Assembly: GCA_028875075.1 (NCBI GenBank)
Contig: JAPPGF010000023.1
Coordinates: 38,396 to 102,395 of the forward strand
Reading direction: 5' to 3'
Source of the DNA: Gemmatimonadota bacterium
GTDB lineage: Bacteria; Gemmatimonadota; Gemmatimonadetes; Longimicrobiales; Gaopeijiaceae
DNA length: 64,000 nt
Shown here: positions 50,803-59,552 of the stretch, piece by piece
How positions within the stretch are numbered: the first letter of the stretch is position 1
How the letters are laid out: each line of letters opens with the position of its first letter
Made by a program: the position numbers and the translations under genes
The notes under the pieces: model-generated
What the model was told of the DNA's origin: nothing
What the model saw: only the letters and a program-made list of their open reading frames with translations
Database searches by the model: none

Positions 50803-53246
50803 GGCTGCATGTCCTTGGGGTTGAGGTGGGGTGCGGGTCGGCCCGTCAGGACGGCGAGGCCCTGGGTCAGTCCGTGCCTCGCGACGGCCTCGGCACGCTT
50901 CTCGGCGTCGAGCGCCGAGGACGTGTAGAGCCAGTAGCTCTCGGGATCGACCTCCAAGCGGAGGACGGCCGCCTCGTCCACGCGGCGGAGATAGAGCTCG
51001 CGCTTCGGCGCGAGTGTCCGGATGCGGGCGACTTCCGCCTCGTTCAAGCGGAAGAGCGCCCCGGCCTCGTCGGGGAGTTCGGGGTTCGCAAGGAAGAGTT
51101 TCGTCGGGATCGACTCGAGCAGCGCGGACGCCCCGGGCGTGCCCGTCACGTCCACCGCGGACTGAGTCGCGAGCACGAGCGCGGCGTTCTTCTTCCGCCA
51201 CGTCTTGGCGGCCTCGGCCAGGTAGGCAAGCACGGCGGGGTCGCGCATGTACCGCCACGCCTCGTCCACGACCATCAGTTTCAGACGTGCCGTCTCCGCC
51301 GGATCCTCGATCTCGAGGCGCATGCGCTCCAGCAGATACGAGAGCGCCGCCTCGCAAAGGTCCGCGTGCTCTGCAGCGCCGGCCAAGTCGATCACCTGCC
51401 AGTCCTGGAACTCAAGGTCCGGGGCGTCGGCTGGGGCGTTGTCGAAAAACGCGCCCCAGGCACCGCCCTCCGTCCAGCGGCTGAAGGCCGGCCACATCGC
51501 GGCCGGGAGCGAGCCGGCGAGCGCGCTCAGCCTGCGCCGCCCCGGCCCCAGCGCGTACAGGTCCTCGATCCGCGCGCGGACCTCGCTCGTGTCCGCTCCG
51601 CCGGGCTCGAAGCCGCCCAGCTTCAGCAGCCGGAGCACCCAGCCGGTCAGGAACTGGAACGACCGCGTCGTGGCAGGCAGGGCGAACGGCTGAAGCCGGA
51701 GCGTGGGCCCCGCCTCGCCGGGGGCGAGCTCGAGGTGACGGCCTCCGACGAATCGGGTCAGCCAGCGGTAGGAACCGCCCAAGTCCAGGATCAAGACGCG
51801 GGGGCCATACTTGAGCGCCTCGACAAGCAGGAAATTCAAAGCGAAACTCTTGCCCGATCCCGTTGCGCCCAGGATCAGCGTATGGCCGACGTCGCCACTG
51901 AACAGGTCGTAGTGGTAGCCCGTCCGCCACGGCGTCTCGAACACCGCGAGCGACTCGCGGCCGAGATGCTTGCTCCGGGAGGGGCCCCTCGGCGGCCCGA
52001 ACACCGGCGCGAGGCAGGCCGCAACCCCGGCCGAGACGAACACACTCCGCACCTGCCGCTTGCGCGGCTGGGCCGGGAGCCGTGCGAACCACGCGGGAAG
52101 CTGGCCGTAGCCCTCACGGATCGCCTTCGCGTCGTGCGCCGCGAAAAGACGCCGGACGTCACCGTCCAGGCGCTCGGTCTCGGCGAGGTCGCCGTGGAGC
52201 GCCACGGTGAGCGACGCCTCTCCGTAGGCCACGCCGTCGGCTTCGAGCTCGACCAGCGCGCCGCCCAGCCGGTCCGACTCGGCCGCCGCGGCCGAATCCA
52301 CCATCGCCGCCGTCGTGCCTTGCGTCTCCTGCACGTGCGACATCATCGAGTAGCGGCGTGAGAAGTAGTGCCGCTGCGCGCTACGGATCCGCCTCCGCGC
52401 TGCCTCGACCGTCCACGGCCGCCACTCGAGCGAGACCGTCATCACCGCATCGAGGCAGTAGAGATCCTTGAGCAGGTTCGCGTGCGCTTGCCCGGGCGGC
52501 GACAGGAGCGAGTAGAGGATCACCGGCTCGCCGTCGAGCCTCAGGTGCGAGCGCTCCGCCTCGAGCTCCGAGAGCGCGAGCCGCCAGTTCATGCCGCTGC
52601 CGGTCGCACCGTCCCAGACGGTTCCGGGGCGGTTGATCAACCCGGAGAGAAGCCCGGACGCCTCGCGTGCTCCGAGCAGCTCGATCGGCGTGTGCTCGGC
52701 GACGAGCGAGCGGCCCGCGTCGATCATCGCACCGAACCGGCCCGCCGCAGCTTCGATCACCGAGGCCAGGTAGGTCGGCGCGCTCTGCTGGCGCTTCCTC
52801 CACTCGGTCAGCCGAGAAACCAGTCCCGGTCGAGAGCCCTGGGGTGCCGAACGCAAGCCGGCGTCGTGCGACCAAACCACGTAGCACTCAAGACGCTGGA
52901 CGCGCTCGGCCAGGAACGCTTGACGCTTCCGGACCGAGACCGACGCGATATCGGAGCCGTGTCCCAGTGCCCTGCCCGTGGCAGGCACGGGACGGCGGAG
53001 AAGATAGAAGTACAGTCGCGTGTCGGAGCCGAGCCCCGAGAGCAACCGCTGCCAAAGGCCCAACACGCGGTCGATCTCTTCGGGCGTGCGTCCGTCGGTC
53101 ACGGCTGGCCTGATCCGGCCCGCCGCCATCAGCTCGCCCGAACGGGTCAGGCAGGTGTGGCCGTCATCGAGCCAGCCCCAATACGGCAGCTCTTCCGCCA
53201 GGGAGCCCGCCGCCTCGTGGGTCCGCAGTTCCTCGGCGACCCTCAC
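50799..53246 (-). CDS. trbE: VirB4/TrbE-type T4SS ATPase
   Basis: 815-aa ATPase that powers pilus assembly and transfer. GTG 53246 overlaps the TrbD stop (GTGA), and the protein then reads VRVAEELRTHEAAGSLAEELPYWGWLDDGHTCLTRSGELMAAG, as in TrbE. The track start at 53528 is too early. Walker A LGATGSGKSFALNFLL about residue 450; VLILDLGGSYRWL; Walker B LKLMVVDEAWRYM; VLATQSAVDV. Complete. Confidence 0.95.
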   Translation of the reverse strand: MRVAEELRTHEAAGSLAEELPYWGWLDDGHTCLTRSGELMAAGRIRPAVTDGRTPEEIDRVLGLWQRLLSGLGSDTRLYFYLLRRPVPATGRALGHGSDIASVSVRKRQAFLAERVQRLECYVVWSHDAGLRSAPQGSRPGLVSRLTEWRKRQQSAPTYLASVIEAAAGRFGAMIDAGRSLVAEHTPIELLGAREASGLLSGLINRPGTVWDGATGSGMNWRLALSELEAERSHLRLDGEPVILYSLLSPPGQAHANLLKDLYCLDAVMTVSLEWRPWTVEAARRRIRSAQRHYFSRRYSMMSHVQETQGTTAAMVDSAAAAESDRLGGALVELEADGVAYGEASLTVALHGDLAETERLDGDVRRLFAAHDAKAIREGYGQLPAWFARLPAQPRKRQVRSVFVSAGVAACLAPVFGPPRGPSRSKHLGRESLAVFETPWRTGYHYDLFSGDVGHTLILGATGSGKSFALNFLLVEALKYGPRVLILDLGGSYRWLTRFVGGRHLELAPGEAGPTLRLQPFALPATTRSFQFLTGWVLRLLKLGGFEPGGADTSEVRARIEDLYALGPGRRRLSALAGSLPAAMWPAFSRWTEGGAWGAFFDNAPADAPDLEFQDWQVIDLAGAAEHADLCEAALSYLLERMRLEIEDPAETARLKLMVVDEAWRYMRDPAVLAYLAEAAKTWRKKNAALVLATQSAVDVTGTPGASALLESIPTKLFLANPELPDEAGALFRLNEAEVARIRTLAPKRELYLRRVDEAAVLRLEVDPESYWLYTSSALDAEKRAEAVARHGLTQGLAVLTGRPAPHLNPKDMQP

Positions 53247-53545
53247 CGGCCGCTCCGGATCACCAGATGCCACGGCTCCGCTGACCACTTGCCCGGATCG
53301 AACCGCGCCGGATGACGCGTCCCGGCCCGAAGCACCGCGAGCATCGCCGGGTCCTTCCTGCCAGCGAACCAGCCCGCGCCGTAGCTGATGGCGAACACCG
53401 CGCCGCCAGACGCGAGCGAGGTCGTCGCGTTCCACACCGCGACCGAGAGCATCGCACCCAGCAGGAACAACCGCCGCTCGACGCCCAACACCGTGAGCGG
53501 ACGGTTGAGCGCCGCGTAGCCCGGCCAACGCCTCAGGCCTCGCAT
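53243..53545 (-). CDS. trbD: VirB3/TrbD-type T4SS protein
   Basis: 100-aa small inner-membrane protein; ATG 53545 shares a base with the TrbC stop (TAATG). RGLRRWPGYAALNRPLTVLGVERRLFLLGAMLSVAVWNATTSLASGGAVFAISYGAGWFAGRKDPAMLAVL has the typical VirB3 entry and two hydrophobic segments. Confidence 0.88.
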   Translation of the reverse strand: MRGLRRWPGYAALNRPLTVLGVERRLFLLGAMLSVAVWNATTSLASGGAVFAISYGAGWFAGRKDPAMLAVLRAGTRHPARFDPGKWSAEPWHLVIRSGR

Positions 53546-53829
53546 TAGAAGAGCCAAGCCAGGAAGTTGGCCGCGCCCATCGCCATCCCGAGACCGAAGA
53601 TGATCCCGGCCAGCGTCCGCTTGCTGCCCCCTTCGCCGAACGCGAACATCAGCCCGCCCACCACGATCGCGATCAGCGAGAGCCCCCGCGCAATCGGTCC
53701 CGTGAACTGAGCCTGCAACTCGTTGACCGCGTCCACCCAGGGACTCGTCTGCGCCCAGAGCGCGGCAGGCGTCAAGAGCCACACCGCCGTCCACGCGGCC
53801 GCCCGCATCGTTCTCAGCAACATTCTCAT
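53545..53829 (-). CDS. trbC: VirB2/TrbC-type conjugative pilin
   Basis: 94-aa pilin precursor: long signal/leader (RMLLRTMRAAAWTAVWLLTPAALWAQ), then mature part with two hydrophobic helices separated by a short Gly/Lys loop (LSLIAIVVGGLMFAFGEGGSKRTLAGIIFGLGMAMGAANFLAWLF), the classic VirB2 layout. First structural gene of the transfer operon. Confidence 0.9.
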   Translation of the reverse strand: MRMLLRTMRAAAWTAVWLLTPAALWAQTSPWVDAVNELQAQFTGPIARGLSLIAIVVGGLMFAFGEGGSKRTLAGIIFGLGMAMGAANFLAWLF

Positions 53830-54116
53830 GCCTCTTCCTCTCCTCGGTTCTCCGACGTGTGCGTGTCGCCCGGGCGTCCTTGCCCCGGCTCGGTCGACGG
53901 ATCCCCCGAACGATCCAACCCGTGCGCCCGGCTGTAGGCGTCCATGAACTCCAGCACCCGGTCCGCCGTCGCCAGCCTCGGCGACCGGCCCCGGCGCATG
54001 TCGCCCAGGAACTTCGTGTCACCGACTGACCGCACCCCCAACTGCGATGGCGTCAGGCGCGAGCGCCGCAGGAACACCGCCACTTGCCGCTCGAACTGCT
54101 TCGTCAGGTTCTCCAT
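53826..54116 (-). CDS. Small HTH (Cro-like) regulator at the head of the transfer operon
   Basis: 96-aa protein starting at ATG 54116. The N-half has a helix-turn-helix: VFLRRSRLTPSQLGVRSVGDTKFLGDMRRGRSPRLATADRVLEFMDAY; the C-half is hydrophilic and disordered. It overlaps TrbC by 4 bp and faces the S24 repressor across a 208-bp gap, the arrangement of a Cro-like protein opposite a CI-like repressor. Confidence 0.72.
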   Translation of the reverse strand: MENLTKQFERQVAVFLRRSRLTPSQLGVRSVGDTKFLGDMRRGRSPRLATADRVLEFMDAYSRAHGLDRSGDPSTEPGQGRPGDTHTSENRGEEEA

Positions 54117-54324
54117 TGCGCGTTGACCAAAACATCGAGTCGGCAAATCGCGCAATAGGACAGAGTGAGGGATAAATCCCTTTTCGTTGGCGGACAACGA
54201 GATACGGAAGTCGTGGTTTCGCCGCTCTCCGCCAGTGGGTTTAGAGGGGTGTGAAAAGGAGCCCTACAAACTGGTGGGAAGCCGGGCTTGCTGTAGGGCC
54301 GGATCATGGGTAGTTTCCCACTCC
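54117..54324. promoter_or_regulatory. Divergent promoter/operator region between Cro-like gene and S24 repressor
   Basis: 208 bp that must carry both promoters of the switch. It is locally A/T-richer around 54168-54185 (gggataaatcccttttcg). An inverted pair GTGGGAA (54274-54280) / TTCCCAC (54315-54321) about 30 bp apart could be operator half-sites near the repressor start; this is suggestive only. Confidence 0.45.
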
Positions 54325-55041
54325 ATGAGTTGGCGAAGGGTGAAGAGCGATGCGGAGCTGGATCCGGTCCGCCGACGGCTGCTAAGGCTAGTCGCCAATA
54401 GCCGCACGAACCTGCGCACGGCCTCGCTCGCCATCGAGCGCAACCCCACGTACCTGCACCAGTTCATCCACCGCAGCTCGCCCCGCGTTCTCGCGGAGGA
54501 CGACCGCGAGGCCTTGGCCGAGTACCTTGGTTGCAGCTCCGACCTGCTGCGGCACGAACGGAGCGCACGGCGCGCTGCGCGTCCCAGTCCGCTGCCGCCC
54601 GGCCCCTACTCCGCGCCCAAGGGCTACAGCGTCGTGCCGGAGATCGATGTACGAGCGGCGGCTGGCGCCGGGGCGTGGAATGAAGAGCTGGAGGAGATCA
54701 AGGAGGCGTGGCTGTTCGCCGATCCCCTCATCCGCCACGAGTTCCGGGCCAAGCCCGACGACCTGCGGATGATCACCGTCGACGGCGACTCCATGGAGCC
54801 GCTGCTCTCGAGCGGCGACCGCATCATGATCGACGTCAGCCAGAACATGCCGTCACCGCCCGGCATCTTCGTCATCTGGGACGGACTCGGGCTCCTCGCG
54901 AAACGGATCGAGCACGTGCCCCACTCGGATCCACCCCGCGTGGTCCTCAAATCCCTCAACCCGCAATACGACAGCTACGAACGCGTGGCCGAGGAAATCC
55001 GCATCGTCGGTCGTGCTGTCTGGGTCTCCAGAAGGCTGTAG
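54325..55041 (+). CDS. S24 family (CI/LexA-like) repressor
   Basis: 238-aa regulator. N-terminal HTH (NLRTASLAIERNPTYLHQFIHRSSPRVLAEDDREALAEYLG), linker, then an S24 peptidase fold: YSVVPEIDVRAAAGAGAWNEE, catalytic Ser in TVDGDSMEPLLSSGDRIMID and Lys in LGLLAKRIEHV. Ala-Gly in AAAGAG is a possible self-cleavage site. Start ATG 54325 chosen; the track frame upstream is an unlikely extension. Expected to repress the divergent transfer operon and to respond to the host SOS signal. Confidence 0.85.
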   Translation: MSWRRVKSDAELDPVRRRLLRLVANSRTNLRTASLAIERNPTYLHQFIHRSSPRVLAEDDREALAEYLGCSSDLLRHERSARRAARPSPLPPGPYSAPKGYSVVPEIDVRAAAGAGAWNEELEEIKEAWLFADPLIRHEFRAKPDDLRMITVDGDSMEPLLSSGDRIMIDVSQNMPSPPGIFVIWDGLGLLAKRIEHVPHSDPPRVVLKSLNPQYDSYERVAEEIRIVGRAVWVSRRL

Positions 55042-55306
55042 GGCGCCCGGTCAGCTCCCATACCTGGCATTGGTTAAACGCTCCGAGGAAGACGGCATTT
55101 GTTGGCTGACGGACGCTGATGGCGAGAGAAGCCATCAATACCCGGCCTGAGGGTACGGATGTGATTCGCACGCCAGCGCCCCGGAGCATGCCTGTGATGG
55201 GCGCACGAGCGTATCGCTGCGACGTTGCTCACCTCGTAGCGCGCATCCCTCAACCGACGGCTTGGGTCGGGCGCCGATAGTAACTGACGGAGCGGCGTGA
55301 CAATGG

Positions 55307-55470
55307 GTGACGAAGACATCCGACAGCGGACAAGTAGAGTTCGCAGGTAGCCGTCCCACGAGCCCCAGTCTCGATGATCTTGCCGCCGAGATGATCGCGC
55401 TTGCCAACTCGTATGGCGGTCGACTCATGATTGGCGTAACGGATGACGGTCTCTTTCAAGGCACATCCCG
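55307..55470 (+). pseudogene. Remnant of AlbA_2 (Schlafen-type) DNA-binding domain protein
   Basis: Only the first part of an AlbA_2 domain is present: QVEFAGSRPTSPSLDDLAAEMIALANSYGGRLMIGVTDDG. After about residue 45 the frame continues as antisense of the next gene, with no matching remainder, so the original gene was cut by later DNA. Confidence 0.65.
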
Positions 55471-55504
55471 CCCACAGACGTCCGCACTCGACGACGTGCT
55501 GGTC

Positions 55505-56395
55505 TCAGTGGAGAACGCCGTCCGCTATCTCCAGGCGGCCGCCCTCCTCGACGCGGCGGACCACGGACAAGAGGTCGGGCGCGGCGAGTTCCCCCACCAG
55601 CTTCGTACTGATCAAGGGGAAGACGTACTGCTGAAGCTCGCGCTTAAGGTGCCGAGCTTGATCCGCCGCCCAGTTCCCGGTCGCGGAGGATACCTCGCCA
55701 CAAGGGCCGCGGAAATGCGTGTAGACCCCGTAGAACACCATTTCGTCCTCGGTCATCCAGTGGATCGAATCGGTCGGGGCGGCCTCCAGCGTGAACCAGT
55801 AGAACGTTTCGGGAATGCCTATATCCCGGTAGTAGTCCAGGTAGAATCGGTGCCGCGGATCGTCGTGCGGGAGTTCGTTGCCGTTGAACGGGCCGAAGGC
55901 CCAACTGTGGACTCCAACGTGCGCGCCACACTCGACGAGGCGCCGTACTCCAGCGAGCAGAAGGTCGGTCCCGCCGGAGGCCACAAACGCCTTGCGGGGA
56001 ACATATGTCGTCATCCGGGCGTTCCTCAGCGCGCGCGCCAGGGCCAAGTTGGTCTCGTCGTCCACGGACCCGGGCACCGACGTGAGCACGAGCGTCCGCA
56101 CGCTTGGCGATCCGTTCAGGAGCGCGACCGCCTCCCTTCGGCTGTTGCCGCTGACGACTCCCTTGGCGAAGAGGAGGTCGCCCCGCACCTCCATGACCAA
56201 CCCTTCGCCGACCGGCTCGTCGAAGTCCCCCGATACAAGGTGCTCAGCCACCGACTGTCCGAGCTGGTCGGGCGGGAGGTCCCGCCCGGTCCGCGCCGCC
56301 AGATCCGGGGCCGCCAGATCCGGGGCCGGCGGGGAGGCGCCGTCGCATCCCACCGCGAGCAGGAGCGCCGCGACCGCCGACCGCCATCGGGCCAT
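55505..56395 (-). CDS. ClpP/crotonase-fold periplasmic lipoprotein (COG3904-like)
   Basis: 296-aa lipoprotein. Start ATG 56395 gives ARWRSAVAALLLAVGC with lipobox Cys. The mature part after a Pro-rich linker has the ClpP-like core: DLLFAKGVVSGNSRREAVALLNGSPSVRTLVLTSVPGSVDDETNLALARALRNARMTTYVPRKAFVASGGTDLLLAGVRRLVECGAHVGVHSWAFG, where Ser of ASGG sits at the usual nucleophile position and HSW near the His. A peptidase or serine-dehydratase-like fold with unknown substrate. It lies downstream of NirK on the same strand, 370 bp apart. Confidence 0.75.
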   Translation of the reverse strand: MARWRSAVAALLLAVGCDGASPPAPDLAAPDLAARTGRDLPPDQLGQSVAEHLVSGDFDEPVGEGLVMEVRGDLLFAKGVVSGNSRREAVALLNGSPSVRTLVLTSVPGSVDDETNLALARALRNARMTTYVPRKAFVASGGTDLLLAGVRRLVECGAHVGVHSWAFGPFNGNELPHDDPRHRFYLDYYRDIGIPETFYWFTLEAAPTDSIHWMTEDEMVFYGVYTHFRGPCGEVSSATGNWAADQARHLKRELQQYVFPLISTKLVGELAAPDLLSVVRRVEEGGRLEIADGVLH

Positions 56396-56765
56396 GTGCC
56401 GCTCGGCGAGCGGCTGACGGACTGCGGTATCGATCATGGCTCGGATACGGAGTTTGCGTCAGGCGAGAGGGCTTGCACCCCCGCACGACAGTTCGGAACC
56501 GGGAATCCGGAGACTTCGGCGCGACGGGCCGATGGCTCGAAGCGGCCCGGACGCGGCCGCCAATCTGGCGGAGAAGCCTTCTCTCCACGAACTGTGCGGT
56601 TGAAAATTCGCGTGGCCGGGGTCTTCCGCCAGTCGCGGCCCAGCCGATGCGCTGGCCTTCCGGGGGATTCGTGCGCGTGCCTCCCGCTCCTGCGCCGAGG
56701 GTGCGGTCATGGCTACGGGGCAGCAACCATAACCTGGTTGAGGGTGGGCGAGCGGGCCTCGGACC
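56396..56765. other. Intergenic region between NirK and the ClpP-like lipoprotein
   Basis: 370 bp with only shadow ORFs; no feature recognised. Confidence 0.35.
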
Positions 56766-57878
56766 CTATCCGCCGGCGATTGGACCGGGGGCCGTCACCT
56801 GCGTCATGAGATCGTCGTCCCATTCGCCCTCGACCGTGACATGGGCCAGCGCCCCTAGTTCGACCGCCTCGATCAGGTTGTGGTTGAGATACACGTACAG
56901 GCCCGGCTGCCGGAACGTGTAGATCGCAGCGCCGGCCGAGCCTCCGCGGATGAACCAGGTTTCGAGCCCGTGGGCGGGGGGATCGGAAAAAGAGCCCTGC
57001 TCCCAGACGAAATCCCCGTGTCCGCCGATCAGGTGCGGCCTCGAGTCCCGGTTGGCCTGCGAGTGGATGAAGAGGACGCTCTCGCCGACGCGTGACGTCA
57101 TGGCGTTGTCCCCGGTCAATGCGCCTGCACGGCCGTTGAACACGACGTGGGAGGGCGTGAGCGTGCGCATGGCGTCCAGCGTCTCGGCGACCGGGGGCGC
57201 ATCGAAGGTCGCAAAGTTGCCGTCGGCGTCCCGCGGCACGTAGTAGTCCTGCTCGCCGACGTAGTAGGCCCGGTCGTAGCGGATGGGGCTGCCGTCTCGG
57301 TCCTCGAGCCCGTTCCGGGGCAGCACCATCACGGCCCCGTTCATGCCCGAGACCACATGATACGGGATCATGGAGCCGCCCGGCGCGCAGTGATAGATGA
57401 AGGTGCCCGGCTTGATGGCCTTCCATCGCAACACGACCTGCTCGCCCGGCCGAACGGCCGTCAGGGCGCCCCCGCCGAGTGCGCCCGTCGACGCGTGGAA
57501 GTCGATGTTGTGCAACAGGCGGTTGCCCGCGGGATTCTTGAGCGTGAGTTCGACGTAGTCGCCTTCGTGGCAGACGATCAGCGGCCCCGGGATCGAGCCG
57601 TTGAACGTGAGCGCGTGGATCTCGGTGCCGTCATTGTCGATGACGCGCCTGTCTTCGCGAACGACCAGCTCGACCTCGACGACCTTCGGGCCGCGTTCAG
57701 CGACCTGCGCGTGATCCGGAACGAACGGCGGGTCTACCAGTTGTTGCCGCACGCGCGGCAGGGCCTGCACGTCCGGCCGAAACACGGTGGTCCCCGACGC
57801 CACCGCTCCCGTCATCGCCGACGCGGCGGCCAGCGGGCCGCTCGTCGCCAGGAACCCGCGCCTGCTGATCGTGGGCAT
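56766..57878 (-). CDS. nirK: Copper-containing nitrite reductase
   Basis: 370-aa two-cupredoxin enzyme reducing nitrite to NO in the periplasm. Start ATG 57878; twin-arginine signal [19 protein letters not shown]. The first domain carries type 1/2 copper ligands: [45 protein letters not shown]. The second domain has the trinuclear His region [14 protein letters not shown]. All expected Cu ligands and the active-site Asp (IDFH) are present. No norB, nnrS or Fnr-type regulator is in the window, so it is an orphan cargo gene. Confidence 0.95.
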   Translation of the reverse strand: MPTISRRGFLATSGPLAAASAMTGAVASGTTVFRPDVQALPRVRQQLVDPPFVPDHAQVAERGPKVVEVELVVREDRRVIDNDGTEIHALTFNGSIPGPLIVCHEGDYVELTLKNPAGNRLLHNIDFHASTGALGGGALTAVRPGEQVVLRWKAIKPGTFIYHCAPGGSMIPYHVVSGMNGAVMVLPRNGLEDRDGSPIRYDRAYYVGEQDYYVPRDADGNFATFDAPPVAETLDAMRTLTPSHVVFNGRAGALTGDNAMTSRVGESVLFIHSQANRDSRPHLIGGHGDFVWEQGSFSDPPAHGLETWFIRGGSAGAAIYTFRQPGLYVYLNHNLIEAVELGALAHVTVEGEWDDDLMTQVTAPGPIAGG

Positions 57879-57905
57879 CTGTCGCTGTTCCCCGTTTCTG
57901 GTCAC

Positions 57906-58881
57906 ATGCCTGTTTTCGTCTGTCGCTTATCAATATGAGACGCCCACGAGTCGTCCGGTACCTCGTCGTGGCGGTCTCCCCGGCGGCCGACATCGTTCAC
58001 ATAGGTCGCCGACGTGTCGAAGGTGGAGGTCCCCGTTACGAGATGCCGAGTGCGCCTATGGCTGCGGCTTGGCCGGCCACCTCGGTCGAGAGAAAGGTGT
58101 TGCGGTTGGCGAGCGAAGTAAGCGAGCGCGAGGAGGGGCAGGCGGTGCCCGATGACCTCTCGTTGCATGAAACAAGTAAGGAGCCGGATAACGCTGAGAT
58201 AGGCCCGGGGGAACTGAGCCGGGTCCAGTCGTCAGTTGGCTGTCGCGGCCGGGCCACCCCGACCGACGACTACCGATGATGCTAAAGCACGACCGGCGCG
58301 AGCGTTGGCGACGTCGCCGGTGGCTCGCCAAGGACGTATCGTCGGCGTGTTCTCGTGGCTGTTCGTGGTCGCGGCGTTGATCGACTTCACGCGGCTGGTG
58401 GACCGGCTGTGGTGAGTACTCCGGCACCCGGTTCGACTTCGGGTGCCCGGACTGCAGGAGGCAGGACGCTACCGGTTGGCGGGAACCGGACCAGCGGACT
58501 GGAGGTAGCCAGAATCCTGGAAGGAAATCGGCTAACTACTTACAGGGCCGCACGATCTACGCTTCCTGCCGTTGTACTGGACCTTGCTGAACCGTGCCGC
58601 GAGAGCGGGAAAAACGGGTTTGAATGGCGGGAGTCCGAGGTCCCCGCCAGCCTCTTCGGCGAAGTCCCCCGAAGCCGACTCTCGTCTTCGACTCGGGAAA
58701 CCATTTCGTCCAGGCGATCAGCCGTCCGACGCGCGGGAGCGCCGCGCCCACTAGGTCCTCCGGGGAGAGCTTCCCGGCGGGCCGGAAACCGGGAGCATGG
58801 CGACCATGTCCGCCTCTTCATACACGACCACGTAGTCTTGGCGCGGGTTGAGGAAGGATGCGCCGAACAAGTGCTTCGTCT
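57906..58881. other. Gene-poor region with dispersed repeat copy B
   Basis: About 1 kb without a confidently supported gene. It contains a repeat copy (58515-58635). A tiny plus-strand ORF at 58320-58415 encodes 31 aa with a hydrophobic segment (GVFSWLFVVAALIDFTRLVDRLW), which may be a membrane peptide or a gene remnant. Other ORFs have no domain. Confidence 0.35.
58515..58635 (-). repeat. Dispersed repeat, copy B
   Basis: Reverse complement aligns to 28650-28772 over about 120 bp. The copy reads out in the minus direction with blocks tcccgccattcaa, ttcccgct, ggcacg, aggtcca and agatcgtgc. It lies inside the presumed mobile element, whereas copy A is in the chromosome part. Confidence 0.6.
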
Positions 58882-59003
58882 TCAGCCTTGCGGGATCGGG
58901 CCCGAAAGTTCGTTCCCGCTGAGATTCAGCCACCAGCTGCCGATGTTCGTGGATGTCACGACCGGGCCGTGCGTGGTCGCGTCGATCTCGGAGACGGGCA
59001 GCA
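58882..59003 (-). pseudogene. Remnant of a leucine-rich-repeat surface protein
   Basis: In one minus frame a short reading is SGVFLALLLPVSEIDATTHGPVVTSTNIGSWWLNLSGNELSGPIPQG, ending at TGA 58882. LNLSGNELSGPIP is a classic plant/bacterial-type LRR motif, but only one repeat is present and the frame stops. It is a cut-off piece of a larger LRR protein. Confidence 0.55.
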
Positions 59004-59032
59004 GCAGAGCGAGAAAGACCCCCGATCGGCTG

Positions 59033-59383
59033 TCACGAGGATCCCTGGCACTGCACGGAGCGCTCCACGGCGCTCAAGAGGCGGATGTTGCCCTGCCCTC
59101 CACCCTCCACGTTGAAGTCCTGGCCCGCCTGGCACTGGGCCAGCGTCGATCCGTCGAGGCTGAGTTGCGCGCAGGCGGTGGCCAGCGCCTCCTGCAACGC
59201 CTCTTGCTCCGACGCACCTGTGCCCGTGCCGCTTCCCGAGCCGGACGGGGAGGACATCGATCCGAAGGTCGAGGGCACGAGCGTCAGCATCACGCCGCAC
59301 GTCCACGCCTCGCTCGCCGTCATGCTTTCGCACGCCACGACGGCACAGAGTGCGAACAGCACGCTTCTCAGTTTGAACCACAT
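59033..59383 (-). CDS. Small exported protein
   Basis: 116-aa protein. Start ATG 59383 has a very good AAGGAGGAG Shine-Dalgarno. N-terminus MWFKLRSVLFALCAVVACESM is a signal peptide (possibly lipobox VVAC). The mature part has a Ser/Gly/Thr linker (SSPSGSGSGTGTGASEQEALQEALATACAQLSLDG) and Cys residues. No family recognised. Its upstream leader duplicates that of the large Ig-repeat gene. Confidence 0.68.
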   Translation of the reverse strand: MWFKLRSVLFALCAVVACESMTASEAWTCGVMLTLVPSTFGSMSSPSGSGSGTGTGASEQEALQEALATACAQLSLDGSTLAQCQAGQDFNVEGGGQGNIRLLSAVERSVQCQGSS

Positions 59384-59552
59384 GGATGCTCCTCCTTGTT
59401 TGACATCGCTCGTCGTTGGTTCATGCGGCCTGCATCCCTGTTGCCGATCGACCACCAAGTTCGGCCCCCGGCCCTACGGCCGTAGTGATGGTGCTCACGA
59501 CCACCGGGCCCCGGCATCGGGGATCCTGCGGCTGAAGAGCACTTCGAGATCC
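59384..59552 (-). repeat. Duplicated leader module, copy A
   Basis: Sequence from the end of an Ig-fragment frame (LEVLFSRRIPDAGARWS stop) through about 120 bp of leader to the start of the small exported gene. It parallels 62253-62411 in order and in sequence blocks: ctgaagagcac, gcatcggggatcc, cgaccgccaggttcgg-like, ggttcatg. It includes a 12-bp palindrome CTACGGCCGTAG just after the stop. Confidence 0.65.

Noticed and set aside
50826-52361. 511-aa plus-strand ORF
   Set aside because: Antisense of virB4; low-complexity Arg/Glu composition.
55470-56809. C-terminal part of the 500-aa plus-strand ORF 55307..56809
   Set aside because: Only its first 45 residues (AlbA_2) look like protein; the rest is antisense of the ClpP-like lipoprotein gene.
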